NCBI GenBank assembly: GCA_035968315.1
Contig: JAVYIN010000006.1
Span: forward strand, 1-64,000
DNA: 64,000 nucleotides
DNA from: Nitrospira sp.
Lineage (GTDB): Bacteria > Nitrospirota > Nitrospiria > Nitrospirales > Nitrospiraceae
Direction of reading: 5' to 3'
The notes under the pieces were generated by a model. The model was not told the DNA's origin and searched no databases. It saw only the letters and a program-made list of their open reading frames with translations. A program made the position numbers and the translations under genes. Shown here one piece after another: positions 36,090-44,611 of this stretch (positions are counted from its first letter, which is position 1; the number at the start of each line of letters is the position of its first letter).

Positions 36090-37046
36090 TCACGATGACA
36101 CGGGAATCACGCGGCGATGACCGGCCGCATATTTCGGACTGCGCACGGTCATGACAGGGCAACGCGATTGCCGCAGCACGGCTTCGGTCACACTGCCGCT
36201 CAGCAGATGGGACAAGCCCCGGCGGCCATGCGTGCCCATCACGATGACATCCGCCGGCAGCGTCCGGGCGCTGTCCAGAATGGAATCGGCGGGAAGCCCT
36301 CCCCGCACATGCGAATCGGCGGCAATCTTCGCCCCGGCCAGCGCCTCCACAAAACCGGCCAGCCGCTGCGTCACCCGCGCGCGCATCTCTTCCCGCTTGG
36401 GCTCATGCGACAGCGTAAAGTCCAGCCCATAGGAAATCGGTTCCAGCACGTGAAGCAGCGACAGCGATGCCCCCGACCGCTGCGCCAGCCACGCCGCATA
36501 CTCCAGCGCCTCGAGCGAACAATCGGAGAAATCCACCGGAACCAGAATCCGGCGCACACTGACTCCGGCACAAGGATGAGGATCGACGAGAGTCCCGTCG
36601 GACAGTTCCGCCCGCACCGCCAGAACCGGACAGGAGGCCGACCGGATCACCCGCTCCGCCGTACTGCCCAGCAGCACGTGGGCCAGCCCCGTCTTGCCCT
36701 TGGTCCCCATCACAATCACGTCCGCATCCTCCGCACGGGCGGCGCCCAGAATTTCTTCGCTGGGAATCCCTGTGGCCATCCTCGTCTGCACGGCGATCCC
36801 GCGCGCGGCAGCCCGCTCGGTCAGAGCGGCCAGCTCCTTCTTCGCCGACTTCATCAGCTCGTCCAAGTACAAGCGGTTGACCTCATACTCCGGATTCATA
36901 CCCGGTTGAAATTCCAGCACCGTCACCACCGTCAGCGAGGCCCGCCAGGTGGAGGCCAGACACAGGGCATACGCCTCCGCCTGAGCAGCCCAAGGCGAGA
37001 AATCGGTCGCAAACACAATATGCGGCCGTTCGATATCTGTGCTCAC
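36090..37046 (-). CDS. Universal stress protein, two Usp domains
   Basis: 318 aa. The start codon is GTG at 37046, overlapping the cupredoxin stop. Two UspA folds: VFATDFSPWAAQAEAYAL with GTKGKTGLAHVLLGS, and LVPVDFSDCSLEALEYAAWL with GTHGRRGLSHLLSGS. Both ATP-type glycine motifs are intact. The neighbours are a cupredoxin, a DUF2934 protein and the formate dehydrogenase genes downstream. Confidence 0.95.
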   Translation of the reverse strand: MSTDIERPHIVFATDFSPWAAQAEAYALCLASTWRASLTVVTVLEFQPGMNPEYEVNRLYLDELMKSAKKELAALTERAAARGIAVQTRMATGIPSEEILGAARAEDADVIVMGTKGKTGLAHVLLGSTAERVIRSASCPVLAVRAELSDGTLVDPHPCAGVSVRRILVPVDFSDCSLEALEYAAWLAQRSGASLSLLHVLEPISYGLDFTLSHEPKREEMRARVTQRLAGFVEALAGAKIAADSHVRGGLPADSILDSARTLPADVIVMGTHGRRGLSHLLSGSVTEAVLRQSRCPVMTVRSPKYAAGHRRVIPVSS

Positions 37047-37468
37047 ACTGCCTCCACATTCAATAACAATAACTCGCCCGTCATGTTGGGATGAATGGAG
37101 CAGCGGAACTCATGGCGGCCGGGACGGGACATGTTGAACCGGATCGCCGCGTCCCGCTTCGCATCGAGAAACACCCCCCCCACCCCTCGCCCATAGACCA
37201 CCACGCCCTCCCGTTCCACTTGCGCGGGAATCCCTTCAAACATCGTCGAGCCGAAATCATGGCGTTCGGCATCCTCGTTTTTGACCTTGATCACGGTCGG
37301 AACCCCGAGCCGGAGCGTCCCCTGCTTCGTCATAAACTTAAAATCCTTGATCGTCACCTCGACCACCTGCTCCGACTGTGACCAGAGCGGCAGATCCACC
37401 CCGCCCCATAAGGCCCAGGTCACGCTCACAACGATGACCCAACCCAGCGAATGACGCCCTTGTTTCAT
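37043..37468 (-). CDS. Exported cupredoxin (type-1 copper protein)
   Basis: 141 aa from the second ATG (37468; AAGGAGG five bases ahead). An N-terminal signal or anchor (about 8-32) is followed by a cupredoxin fold with likely copper ligands His70 (in ERHDF), Cys123, His126 and Met129 (in FRCSIHPNM). It is a small periplasmic electron carrier; its partner could be a terminal oxidase or nitrite-oxidation chain, which is inference. It overlaps the downstream Usp gene. Confidence 0.9.
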   Translation of the reverse strand: MKQGRHSLGWVIVVSVTWALWGGVDLPLWSQSEQVVEVTIKDFKFMTKQGTLRLGVPTVIKVKNEDAERHDFGSTMFEGIPAQVEREGVVVYGRGVGGVFLDAKRDAAIRFNMSRPGRHEFRCSIHPNMTGELLLLNVEAV

Positions 37469-37505
37469 CATGGCCTCCTTATTCTCCCTGCCTCATGCCC
37501 GTCCT

Positions 37506-37988
37506 TCAGGGCCGTGCCTTGACCGGCAACGGCACCGTCAGCACCGGGCAACCGGCTGTTCGCACGACTTTCTCTGCGGTACTGCCGAAGAAAATCTTAT
37601 CGACGCTGCCCGACCGCCCTCCATAACTGCCCATCACCACCAGATCGACCTTTTCCACCCGCGCCAGTTTGGCAATCTCGACGAACGGCACTCCTTCCAA
37701 TACCACCCGCTTCATCGCAATCCCTTTGGCCGCATCCGATTCCAGCAGTCGCCGAACATGGAGACGGGCATAGTGGCGAAGCCGGCGCTTTTGCGCCGCG
37801 GCATCGGACGGCACCGCCAGCAAGCCCAGCTTGTTGAGGGTCTCCACGGCGCCCATATCGATCACATGCGCCACCAACACCTTGGCCTCACAGAGGCGAG
37901 CGAGATCACAGGCCACACGAAACGCCTCTTCCGAGCAGGGCGAAAAATCGACCGGAACCAAAAGGGATGAGAACGGTGCGCCATACAT
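37506..37988 (-). CDS. Universal stress protein, single Usp domain
   Basis: 160 aa from ATG 37988 (GGGGAG five bases ahead). UspA fold: LVPVDFSPCSEEAFRVACDL at the start and GSYGGRSGSVDKIFFGS near the end. It is the first gene of a minus-strand series (Usp, cupredoxin, Usp, DUF2934, unknown, formate dehydrogenase, FocA, PfkB, Usp). A sigma-54 element lies 18 bases before the ATG, unusually close. Confidence 0.93.
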   Translation of the reverse strand: MYGAPFSSLLVPVDFSPCSEEAFRVACDLARLCEAKVLVAHVIDMGAVETLNKLGLLAVPSDAAAQKRRLRHYARLHVRRLLESDAAKGIAMKRVVLEGVPFVEIAKLARVEKVDLVVMGSYGGRSGSVDKIFFGSTAEKVVRTAGCPVLTVPLPVKARP

Positions 37989-38005
37989 AGTCACTCCCCA
38001 TCATC

Positions 38006-38020
38006 GCAAGGGCAGTGCCA
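38006..38020 (-). promoter_or_regulatory. Sigma-54 promoter element, minus strand
   Basis: TGGCAC at 38020-38015, five bases, then TTGC at 38009-38006, perfect spacing. Transcription start would be near 37994, inside or next to the Usp ribosome site, so either the transcript is nearly leaderless or the match is fortuitous. Confidence 0.6.
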
Positions 38021-38134
38021 CGGCATGAGAACCTGATCGGTAGCGGATGATCCCGCATAGACCCGGCAGTTTATGTCTTTCTCATCCTGCCATCAGCCAT
38101 ACGCCATCCGTTCTTCAGCTCAATTGGGGGAGCC

Positions 38135-38166
38135 CTGCTACAGTGGAGAATCGCGGCCTGTAGCAG
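38135..38166. promoter_or_regulatory. Perfect 9-bp inverted repeat between divergent operons
   Basis: CTGCTACAG (38135-38143), 14 bases, CTGTAGCAG (38158-38166). It lies in the 313-base gene-free interval 37989-38301, flanked by two sigma-54 elements, so it is a candidate activator-binding site; nothing else recognisable fills the interval. Confidence 0.5.
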
Positions 38167-38259
38167 AAGGCGACAGGACGCGTGAGGAGTGCCGCGCAAG
38201 AGACGCAAAAAACCCATTGTGTTGTGCTCTTCATCCCTTACCTAACCAGACACAAGACC

Positions 38260-38273
38260 GGCACTGGACTTGC
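38260..38273 (+). promoter_or_regulatory. Sigma-54 promoter element, plus strand
   Basis: GGCAC (38260-38264), five bases, TTGC (38270-38273), then T. GG and GC are ten bases apart as required. It lies about 29 bases upstream of the small membrane protein gene, ahead of a four-gene unit. Confidence 0.75.
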
Positions 38274-38301
38274 TCACCTAACACAATAAGGGGAGTAGAA
38301 C

Positions 38302-38397
38302 ATGACGCGCACCCAATGGCTGCTGATAGGAGCGATCGGACTCGGATTCGCGATCGGGATCTATCTCCTGTTCTTTTGCCCGACGGACTGTCGCTAA
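38302..38397 (+). CDS. 31-residue single-helix membrane protein
   Basis: A short gene whose ATG follows AAGGGGAG. The product is one hydrophobic helix (QWLLIGAIGLGFAIGIYLLF) flanked by a short basic start MTRT and a Cys-rich end CPTDCR with two Cys. It lies between a sigma-54 element and a tandem Usp gene (12 bases ahead), so it is probably translated from the same transcript. It is below the length many gene finders accept. Function unknown. Confidence 0.75.
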   Translation: MTRTQWLLIGAIGLGFAIGIYLLFFCPTDCR

Positions 38398-38409
38398 GAG
38401 AGGCTCCTT

Positions 38410-39273
38410 ATGAAAGTGCTGCTGGCTGTCGATGGGTCGGACCAATCGTACGAGGCGGTGCGGGCGCTGGCCTATCTCTCCCGCGCCGAGGAGCTGCACG
38501 TTCTGCATGTATTAGACGTGCCTACACCGGCCTATCCGATGATGGTGCCGGAAGTCGCCCAGGAGTTGTACGCCACGGTCGAGCAAACCATGCGGGAAGA
38601 CGGCAACCGGCTGTTGGATCGGATCGTCTCGCTCCTGCCGATGGAGACCGGTCCCGCGACCAAACAACTGGCGATCGGCTCCCCCGCCGACCGGATCGTG
38701 GACTATGCCGCCACGCATCAGATCGATCTCGTCCTCGTCGGGGCGCGGGGCCTCGGCCCGATCAAGGAACGGTTGATGGGAAGCGTGTCCCACCGGGTCC
38801 TGACGTTTTCGCCTTGTGCCACGCTCATTCTGCCCTGCTTCATGAAAGCCCTGAAGCATGTCCTGCTCCCCTTGCAGGGCTCCCAGGACGCGGAGCGCGC
38901 CTTGCTGTTCTTGCGGCATAAACCATTTCGTGAATCGGTGCCGATCACCCTTCTGACCGTGCTCCCGCAGACCACGCCGCCCTGGCCGGTGGATGCTGCG
39001 GCGGCGAAGCAATTGGAGAGCCAGTCGCTCACAAGCGCCGAGGCCTTCACTCAGACCGTCGCCTCCCAACTGGCCCAGATGGGATACCCCGTTCAGAGCA
39101 AGGCGGTGCTGGGCGCGCCCGTGGAAGCCATTCTCCGGGAAGCCGTAGCGCTACAGGCCGATCTGGTGATGATGGGCTCCCGCGGCAGACACGGACTGAC
39201 CCGCATGGTGCTGGGCAGCGTGTCGCACGCCGTGCTTCATCATGCTCCGTGCCCCCTGTTGGTGTTTCACTGA
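38410..39273 (+). CDS. Universal stress protein, two Usp domains
   Basis: 287 aa. MKVLLAVDGSDQSYEAVRAL opens the first domain and GARGLGPIKERLMGS closes it. The second has VLLPLQGSQDAERALLFLRH and GSRGRHGLTRMVLGS. It is second in a sigma-54-preceded unit: small membrane protein, Usp, FmdB-type zinc ribbon, cytochrome c. A GAGG ribosome site precedes ATG 38410. Confidence 0.95.
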   Translation: MKVLLAVDGSDQSYEAVRALAYLSRAEELHVLHVLDVPTPAYPMMVPEVAQELYATVEQTMREDGNRLLDRIVSLLPMETGPATKQLAIGSPADRIVDYAATHQIDLVLVGARGLGPIKERLMGSVSHRVLTFSPCATLILPCFMKALKHVLLPLQGSQDAERALLFLRHKPFRESVPITLLTVLPQTTPPWPVDAAAAKQLESQSLTSAEAFTQTVASQLAQMGYPVQSKAVLGAPVEAILREAVALQADLVMMGSRGRHGLTRMVLGSVSHAVLHHAPCPLLVFH

Positions 39274-39285
39274 GGAGGGTCTGTG

Positions 39286-39453
39286 ATGACGCCGATGTAC
39301 GACTACACATGCCTGGACTGCGGCAAGGAATCGCTGATCGTCGTGACGCTGAAAGAACACGAACAAGGCGGTCTGCAGTGTCCGAAGTGCGGCAGCACCA
39401 ATCTGAAACAGATCTTCACCTCCTTTATCGCTCACACCACCAAGAAGAGTTGA
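39286..39453 (+). CDS. FmdB-type zinc ribbon protein
   Basis: 55 aa, start ATG 39286 behind GAGGAGG. Two CxxC knuckles, CLDC and CPKC, separated by 20 residues, form a zinc ribbon (MYDYTCLDCGKESLIVV and GGLQCPKCGSTNLKQIF) of the FmdB/regulatory-protein family. It is part of the Usp-cytochrome unit (12 and 2 base gaps). Possible role in regulation or metal handling; not established. Confidence 0.9.
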   Translation: MTPMYDYTCLDCGKESLIVVTLKEHEQGGLQCPKCGSTNLKQIFTSFIAHTTKKS

Positions 39454-39455
39454 TC

Positions 39456-39818
39456 ATGCGCCTGATGCCCTACATGCTCGCAATCGCCCTTTGGGGAATC
39501 GTCTTGATGCCGGGGTACACGGCAGCAGAGGACTTTCCCGCCGACATGGACAGAGGGAAAGCCATCTACCAGCGGCACTGCGCGGCCTGTCACGGCCCCA
39601 GCGGATGGGGAGACGGGCCATCGGCCGCCGCACTCAAGGTCGCCCCCGCGAACTTCCAGCGGTTCCGGTCGTTCTTGAAATCGGATGAGGAATTGCTGCG
39701 CACCATCGAACACGGCGTTGTCTTCAGTCCCATGCACGCCTGGAGAGGGCAGCTCACCGACGGCGAAATGCAGGACGTCCTCGCCTACATTCGCCTCCTC
39801 TCACAGCAGGGACGCTGA
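39456..39818 (+). CDS. Periplasmic c-type cytochrome
   Basis: 120 aa from ATG 39456. A signal (about 1-24, ending TAAE) is followed by a single heme site CAACH (Cys42, Cys45, His46) and axial Met93 in FSPMHAW. It is a small mono-heme electron carrier. It starts 2 bases behind the zinc ribbon stop. A stem (CTCGG/CCGAG) about 50 bases after the stop may end the transcript. Confidence 0.93.
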   Translation: MRLMPYMLAIALWGIVLMPGYTAAEDFPADMDRGKAIYQRHCAACHGPSGWGDGPSAAALKVAPANFQRFRSFLKSDEELLRTIEHGVVFSPMHAWRGQLTDGEMQDVLAYIRLLSQQGR

Positions 39819-39929
39819 GGCACCGTGCGATTGAGTGATCTCGTGTATCGGTGAAATGCCAAACCCGGAGAACTCGGGAAACTCCGAGCCCCGCAATCGC
39901 CACACCGCCATATTGCACGTTATACTTGC

Positions 39930-40511
39930 ATGATCGCCCTCACCCCTCACGATGCCCTGCTGATTGCCGATATCCAGAACGACTTCCTGCCCGGCGGCGC
40001 CCTCGGGATCAGCGGCGGAGACGCCATCATTCCCACCCTGCTGACCTACATGCGCCGGTTCCAGGCTCGGGGTCTCCCTGTGTTTCTGACACGCGATTGG
40101 CACCCGCCCAATCATTGTTCGTTTCAGGCGCAGGGAGGGCTGTGGCCCGTGCACTGCGTGGCCGGTTCGCCCGGCTCGCTGCCGCCACCAACCTTCGATG
40201 CGCCCGTATCAGCCGTCATGATCTACAAAGCCATCGACGCCAGCCGCGAGGCCTACTCGGCGTTTCAGGAGACCCCGCTGCACCGCCACCTCCAGGCCAT
40301 CGGCGTGCGGCGGCTCTTCATCGGCGGCCTGGCAACCGATTATTGCGTGCTGAACACGGTGAAAGACGCCAGGAGATTGGGCTATGACGTGTGCTTGCTG
40401 ACAGACGGCATCAAGGCGGTGAACCTCCAGCAAGAGGACGGCCGTCATGCCGAAGAGGAGATGATCCGTCTGGGAGCGGCGCCGGTCCGGGTGGAGATGC
40501 TGGCCGCATGA
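39930..40511 (+). CDS. pncA: Nicotinamidase (isochorismatase family)
   Basis: 193 aa. It deamidates nicotinamide to nicotinate. The catalytic triad is Asp14 (in IADIQNDF), Lys100 and Cys139 (in GLATDYCVLNT). Metal ligands Asp56, His58 and His75 match PncA. The ATG has no ribosome site and the region just upstream holds TATACT. It overlaps the pncB start by ATGA. Together they recycle NAD precursors. Confidence 0.92.
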   Translation: MIALTPHDALLIADIQNDFLPGGALGISGGDAIIPTLLTYMRRFQARGLPVFLTRDWHPPNHCSFQAQGGLWPVHCVAGSPGSLPPPTFDAPVSAVMIYKAIDASREAYSAFQETPLHRHLQAIGVRRLFIGGLATDYCVLNTVKDARRLGYDVCLLTDGIKAVNLQQEDGRHAEEEMIRLGAAPVRVEMLAA

Positions 40512-41842
40512 ACCCCTCAACCAGCGCACTGATGACCGATCTGTACCAGCTCACCATGGCGCAGGCCTACCATGACCAGCACATGCAGGAGACGGCGGTG
40601 TTCGAGTTCTTCGTCCGCAAACTGCCTCCCCACCGGAACTTCCTGGTCGCCGCCGGTCTCGAGCAGGTTCTGGACTTTCTCTCGGAATTGCAGGTCACGC
40701 CGGAAGAACTCTCCTGGCTGAAACAGACGGGACGGTTCAGCGCGGGCCTCCTGCGCTACCTGGAAACGCTGCGCTTCACCGGCGATGTGGAGGCCATGCC
40801 GGAAGGAACGGTCTTCTTCCCGCAGGAGCCGGTTCTCCGGATCGTCGCGCCGCTGCCGCAGGCACAGCTCATCGAGACCCGCGTCATGAATCTTCTGAAC
40901 TTCCAAACCATGATCGCCTCGAAAGCCGCACGGTCAGTGCTGATCTCGGAGGGAAAACCGCTCATCGACTTTGGCCTGCGGCGGGCGCATGGCGCCGAAG
41001 CCGGCCTGTTCGCGGCACGGGCCAGCTATCTGGCCGGCTTCTCCGGCACCGCGACCGTCCTGGCGGGCATGGCCTTTGACATCCCCCTCTACGGCACCAT
41101 GGCCCATTCCTTCGTACAGGCGCACCGGGATGAAACGCTCGCCTTCGAGCACTTTGCTCACGCCCAGCCGGACAATGTCGTCCTCCTCATCGACACCTAT
41201 GACACGGAAGCCGCCGCGCACAAAGTCGTGGCATTGGCGCCCGTACTCACATCCAAGGGCATCACAGTGAAAGGCGTCCGATTAGACAGCGGAGACCTGG
41301 CCAACCATGCCAGGAAGGTTCGCCGCATTCTTGACGAGGGAGGCTTGCCTCACGCACAGATCCTCGCCAGCGGCAATCTCGACGAATATCGCGTGAAAGC
41401 ATTGATCGGCACCCGTGCGCCGATCGACGGCTTTGCCGTCGGGACGGCCATGACCACCTCCGCCGACGCCCCTTCACTGGACTGCGCCTACAAACTCCAG
41501 GAATATGCCAGCCGCCCCTGCCGCAAACGCTCGGAAGGCAAAGCCACCTGGCCGGGCCGCAAGCAGGTCTACCGCCACTGCCGTCACGATGGCGGATGGG
41601 AATACGATCTAGTCACCACACTGGAGGACAAGGCCGAAGGCGTCCCGCTGCTTCAGCCTGTGATGACAGCAGGCCGCCGCCTCGCGCCCGCGCCCGCATT
41701 GGCCGGCATCCGCCAACGGGTGGCGGCACAACTCGCGCAACTCCCCGCTCCGCTCACAACTCTGGAGGAGGCCCCGTCCTACGAGGTGCGGATCTCGCCG
41801 CAGTTACAGGAACTTGCCGGAACCGTGGACCGTTCTCTCTAA
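40508..41842 (+). CDS. pncB: Nicotinate phosphoribosyltransferase
   Basis: 444 aa from ATG 40508, which overlaps the pncA stop. NAPRTase family: LMTDLYQLTMAQAYHDQHM near the start, RRAHGAEAGLFAARASYL in the middle and GVRLDSGDLANHARKVRR later. It makes nicotinate mononucleotide from nicotinate. The pair completes NAD salvage. In Mycobacterium a pncB copy belongs to the dormancy regulon (from memory). Confidence 0.94.
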   Translation: MNPSTSALMTDLYQLTMAQAYHDQHMQETAVFEFFVRKLPPHRNFLVAAGLEQVLDFLSELQVTPEELSWLKQTGRFSAGLLRYLETLRFTGDVEAMPEGTVFFPQEPVLRIVAPLPQAQLIETRVMNLLNFQTMIASKAARSVLISEGKPLIDFGLRRAHGAEAGLFAARASYLAGFSGTATVLAGMAFDIPLYGTMAHSFVQAHRDETLAFEHFAHAQPDNVVLLIDTYDTEAAAHKVVALAPVLTSKGITVKGVRLDSGDLANHARKVRRILDEGGLPHAQILASGNLDEYRVKALIGTRAPIDGFAVGTAMTTSADAPSLDCAYKLQEYASRPCRKRSEGKATWPGRKQVYRHCRHDGGWEYDLVTTLEDKAEGVPLLQPVMTAGRRLAPAPALAGIRQRVAAQLAQLPAPLTTLEEAPSYEVRISPQLQELAGTVDRSL

Positions 41843-41892
41843 ATATGGCATGGTCACGCACCGATGAATTTCACTTCTCAAGGAGACACCAG

Positions 41893-43323
41893 ATGACGCA
41901 AGCCAGTTCACGTGCGGCTATCCTCCAGACCCTGCTGATTCTCGGGCTGACCATCGGCTCCGGCGGCATTACTCACGCCGGACAAACCCATCCGGCCGCC
42001 ACCCATGCGGGACCTTGCAGCAGTCCATATAAGCACAAACCCGTTCCGGCCAAGACCTTGCGCGCGCTCCTCGGATCACATGGGCAATGGCTGGAGCAAC
42101 GAAACAACCAAGACTATCACCGCGCCGACCTCTGCCAAGCCGGCCTGCACCAGGCGGCATTGACCGGGGCCGATCTGGAGCGAGCCCAGCTCGAAGGGGC
42201 GAATCTCCGGCAAGCCAAACTCTCTCAGAGCAACCTGAGCCAGGCCAGTCTGGCCGGAGCCGATCTGACCGGCGCCATTTTGGAAGACGGCAATCTCTCC
42301 GGGGCCGACCTCCGGCATGCCCGGTTGTCCGGAGCAACCCTGCTCCGTGCAATCGGCGACGAAGCCGCGCTCTACGACGCCACCTTGGCCGGCGCCCGCA
42401 TGGCAGAGTCCACGTTCGAGCGCGCCCATTTCGAAGGCGCCGACCTCTCCTCCGCCGATCTAACCGACGCCAACTTCGTGGACAGTTATTTCTATGGCGC
42501 CACCCTGCAGCGCGCGACCCTCGTGGGAACCGATCTGATGGGAGCCGATCTGCGCCGCACCATCCTCACCAACGCCAACATGACCCAGGCCAATCTCCAA
42601 GGCGCCTTGCTCGACAGTGCGCGGCTCGACCAGGCTCGCCTGATCGAAGCCGACCTGGAAAGCGCCTACCTGGATGAAGCGAATTTGCGCGAGGCGAATC
42701 TGCGAGAAGCCATCCTGCGCGGAGCGGATATGCGCTACACCAACCTACAGAAAGCGAGTGTGCAGCAAGCCGATTTGGAAGGGGCCAACATGGAAGGGGC
42801 ACGGCTGGTCAACACCAATCTACAGTCGGCCAAGCTCCGGATGGCCATTCTCTATCACGCCCACCTCGATGGAGCCGACTTCCGTGACGCGCACTTGTAC
42901 CGGGCGGTCTTGATCGGAGCACGGGGATCACGCCCCAACTTCTCGCAAGCCGATCTCTCTGAAGTCTATGCGCCGAAAGCGTCCCTCCGGCAGGCGCAAT
43001 TCAGCGACGCCAATCTGGAATCGGCCAATTTCGTCGCCGCGAATCTGAGCGGCTCGAATTTCACCCGCGCCAATCTGGCGCACGCCAATCTCCAGGACGC
43101 CAGCCTCCAGGATGCGGCGCTGGCCGGAGCCGATCTAACCGGCGCCAGGCTGGAGGCCGCAGACCTGTATCGCGCAAACTTGCGGGGCGCAACACTGACC
43201 TCCGTGACCGGACTGACACAGGCCCAACTCGACCGCGCCTGTGTCGATGAACAGACCCTCTTGCCGCAGGAATTGAGCCGTCCGGCTCCCTGCACCACTC
43301 TTAAGAAAGAAAGCACGCGATGA
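41893..43323 (+). CDS. Exported pentapeptide-repeat protein
   Basis: 476 aa from ATG 41893, AAGGAG eight bases ahead. Signal peptide (about 8-30), then a short helical region, then about 75 five-residue repeats of the A(D/N)LxX type from about residue 70 to 455 (for example SGADLRHARLSGATLLRAIG). This predicts a right-handed beta-helix of about 18 coils in the periplasm or on the surface. It ends by overlapping the hydrolase gene. Function unknown; some members mimic DNA, others are structural. Confidence 0.9.
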   Translation: MTQASSRAAILQTLLILGLTIGSGGITHAGQTHPAATHAGPCSSPYKHKPVPAKTLRALLGSHGQWLEQRNNQDYHRADLCQAGLHQAALTGADLERAQLEGANLRQAKLSQSNLSQASLAGADLTGAILEDGNLSGADLRHARLSGATLLRAIGDEAALYDATLAGARMAESTFERAHFEGADLSSADLTDANFVDSYFYGATLQRATLVGTDLMGADLRRTILTNANMTQANLQGALLDSARLDQARLIEADLESAYLDEANLREANLREAILRGADMRYTNLQKASVQQADLEGANMEGARLVNTNLQSAKLRMAILYHAHLDGADFRDAHLYRAVLIGARGSRPNFSQADLSEVYAPKASLRQAQFSDANLESANFVAANLSGSNFTRANLAHANLQDASLQDAALAGADLTGARLEAADLYRANLRGATLTSVTGLTQAQLDRACVDEQTLLPQELSRPAPCTTLKKESTR

Positions 43324-43982
43324 CCGCTCCACACGAACATGCCGTACGGATCCTGCGAGGCCGGGTCTCTCTTGAGGGAGTACTCGGGCTTCCAGACCAT
43401 CCGCACGGCGTGGTCGTGTTTGCGCACGGGAGCGGCAGCGGCCGGTTCAGCCCGCGCAACAACTTCGTCGCCCGCCATCTCCAGCGGCACGGCCTCGCCA
43501 CCCTGCTGCTCGACTTACTGACGCCGGACGAAGCGGACGATCGGAGCAAAGTCTTCGATATCGATCTGCTGGCCGACCGGTTGTTGCTGGCCAAAGCCTG
43601 GCTGGCAGAAGAGGCTCGCACGAAGGACCTGGGGATCGGCTACTTCGGGGCCAGCACCGGAGCCGGCGCGGCGCTGCAAGCCGCGGCGAGAGATCCCTCG
43701 AACATCCACGCCGTGGTCTCCCGAGGCGGACGGCCCGACTTGGCCGAACCCTATCTCGCAGCAGTCACCGCGCCGACGCTCCTCATTGTCGGCGGTTGGG
43801 ACGAACCGGTGATTGAGATGAACCAATCCGCCTACGAACTGCTCACCTGCGAAAAGAAGCTCATCATCGTCTCCGGCGCGACGCACCTCTTCGAAGAGCC
43901 CGGCACGCTGGAGCAAGTGGCGGAACATGCGGAGAAATGGTTTGGGCGGTATCTTCCACGAGAAGGGGCAACGGCGAGATAG
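43320..43982 (+). CDS. Alpha/beta hydrolase, dienelactone-hydrolase-like
   Basis: 220 aa. The nucleophile Ser112 is in GASTGAGAALQ, the acid is Asp161 (GGWDEPV) and the base His189 (SGATHLFEEPG), a complete triad. The oxyanion part is VVVFAHGSGSGRFSPRN. It overlaps the pentapeptide gene by 4 bases. A relative in Mycobacterium (Rv0571c) joins such a domain to a phosphoribosyltransferase beside pncB2, which is recalled and not checked. It ends 7 bases from the convergent kinase gene. Confidence 0.9.
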   Translation: MTAPHEHAVRILRGRVSLEGVLGLPDHPHGVVVFAHGSGSGRFSPRNNFVARHLQRHGLATLLLDLLTPDEADDRSKVFDIDLLADRLLLAKAWLAEEARTKDLGIGYFGASTGAGAALQAAARDPSNIHAVVSRGGRPDLAEPYLAAVTAPTLLIVGGWDEPVIEMNQSAYELLTCEKKLIIVSGATHLFEEPGTLEQVAEHAEKWFGRYLPREGATAR

Positions 43983-43989
43983 CGACGTC

Positions 43990-44523
43990 TCACCTACTCA
44001 AAAACTTCCCCTGCACCATCTTCAAGATCATCTCCGCGGCTTCATTCGCCGGGACCTTCGTCGTATCGATGGTGAGGTCGGGATGGAGGGGGACTTCGTA
44101 GGGTTCTTGCAACCCTGGGACGGTGAGGGATTCTCCGCGCTGCCCGCGCTGGTAGGTGCCTTTGTAGTCGCGCTGCATGCAGGTTTCGAGCGGACAGACG
44201 ACGGCCACCTCGACAAACCGCTGGATCATGCTGCGGCCGAAATCGCGATAGGCCCGTCTGGTGGCCGTCGCATCGAAGATGACCGTCACGCCATGGGCCA
44301 CGAGCTTCGCCCCCATGAAGGCCATGGCGCGATAGAAGAGATCCCGCTCCGCTTCCGAATAGGTGGCCGTCGGCGTCAGCACGCGCCGCACGTCATCCGA
44401 CTCCAACACCTCCACCGATAATCCGAGCGCTTCCAGCCTCGGCCGCAATTCACGCACGATGCTGCTCTTGCCCGACGCGGGCAGGCCGGTGAGCCAGATG
44501 GCAAACGGCTGATGTCGTGTCAT
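43990..44523 (-). CDS. cysC: Adenylyl-sulfate kinase-like protein
   Basis: 177 aa P-loop kinase. Walker A is GLPASGKSS (about 13-21). LESDDVRRVLTPTATYSEA and DATATRRAYRDFGR follow, then ETCMQRDYKGTYQRGQRG. The family converts adenylylsulfate to PAPS; stand-alone CysC in Nitrospira is plausible, but another small-molecule kinase function is possible. A heptamer array lies 14 bases before its start. Confidence 0.88.
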   Translation of the reverse strand: MTRHQPFAIWLTGLPASGKSSIVRELRPRLEALGLSVEVLESDDVRRVLTPTATYSEAERDLFYRAMAFMGAKLVAHGVTVIFDATATRRAYRDFGRSMIQRFVEVAVVCPLETCMQRDYKGTYQRGQRGESLTVPGLQEPYEVPLHPDLTIDTTKVPANEAAEMILKMVQGKFLSR

Positions 44524-44536
44524 TTCATGACCCGCC

Positions 44537-44564
44537 TGGCTAGAGGTGCGCGGCTAGGGGCTAG
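44537..44564 (+). repeat. Heptamer array, 4 units (NGGCNNR orientation)
   Basis: Four units from TGGCTAG (44537) to GGGCTAG (ends 44564). Left half of an inverted pair with 44584-44611; the 19-base centre is AT-rich. Confidence 0.75.
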
Positions 44565-44583
44565 GGATATCGTTAATTTCACG

Positions 44584-44611
44584 CTCGCCACGTGCCTCTT
44601 GCCTCACACCT
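44584..44611 (+). repeat. Heptamer array, 4 units (YNNGCCN orientation)
   Basis: Four units from CTCGCCA (44584) to CACACCT (ends 44611). The stop of the phosphotransferase gene falls within it. Confidence 0.7.
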
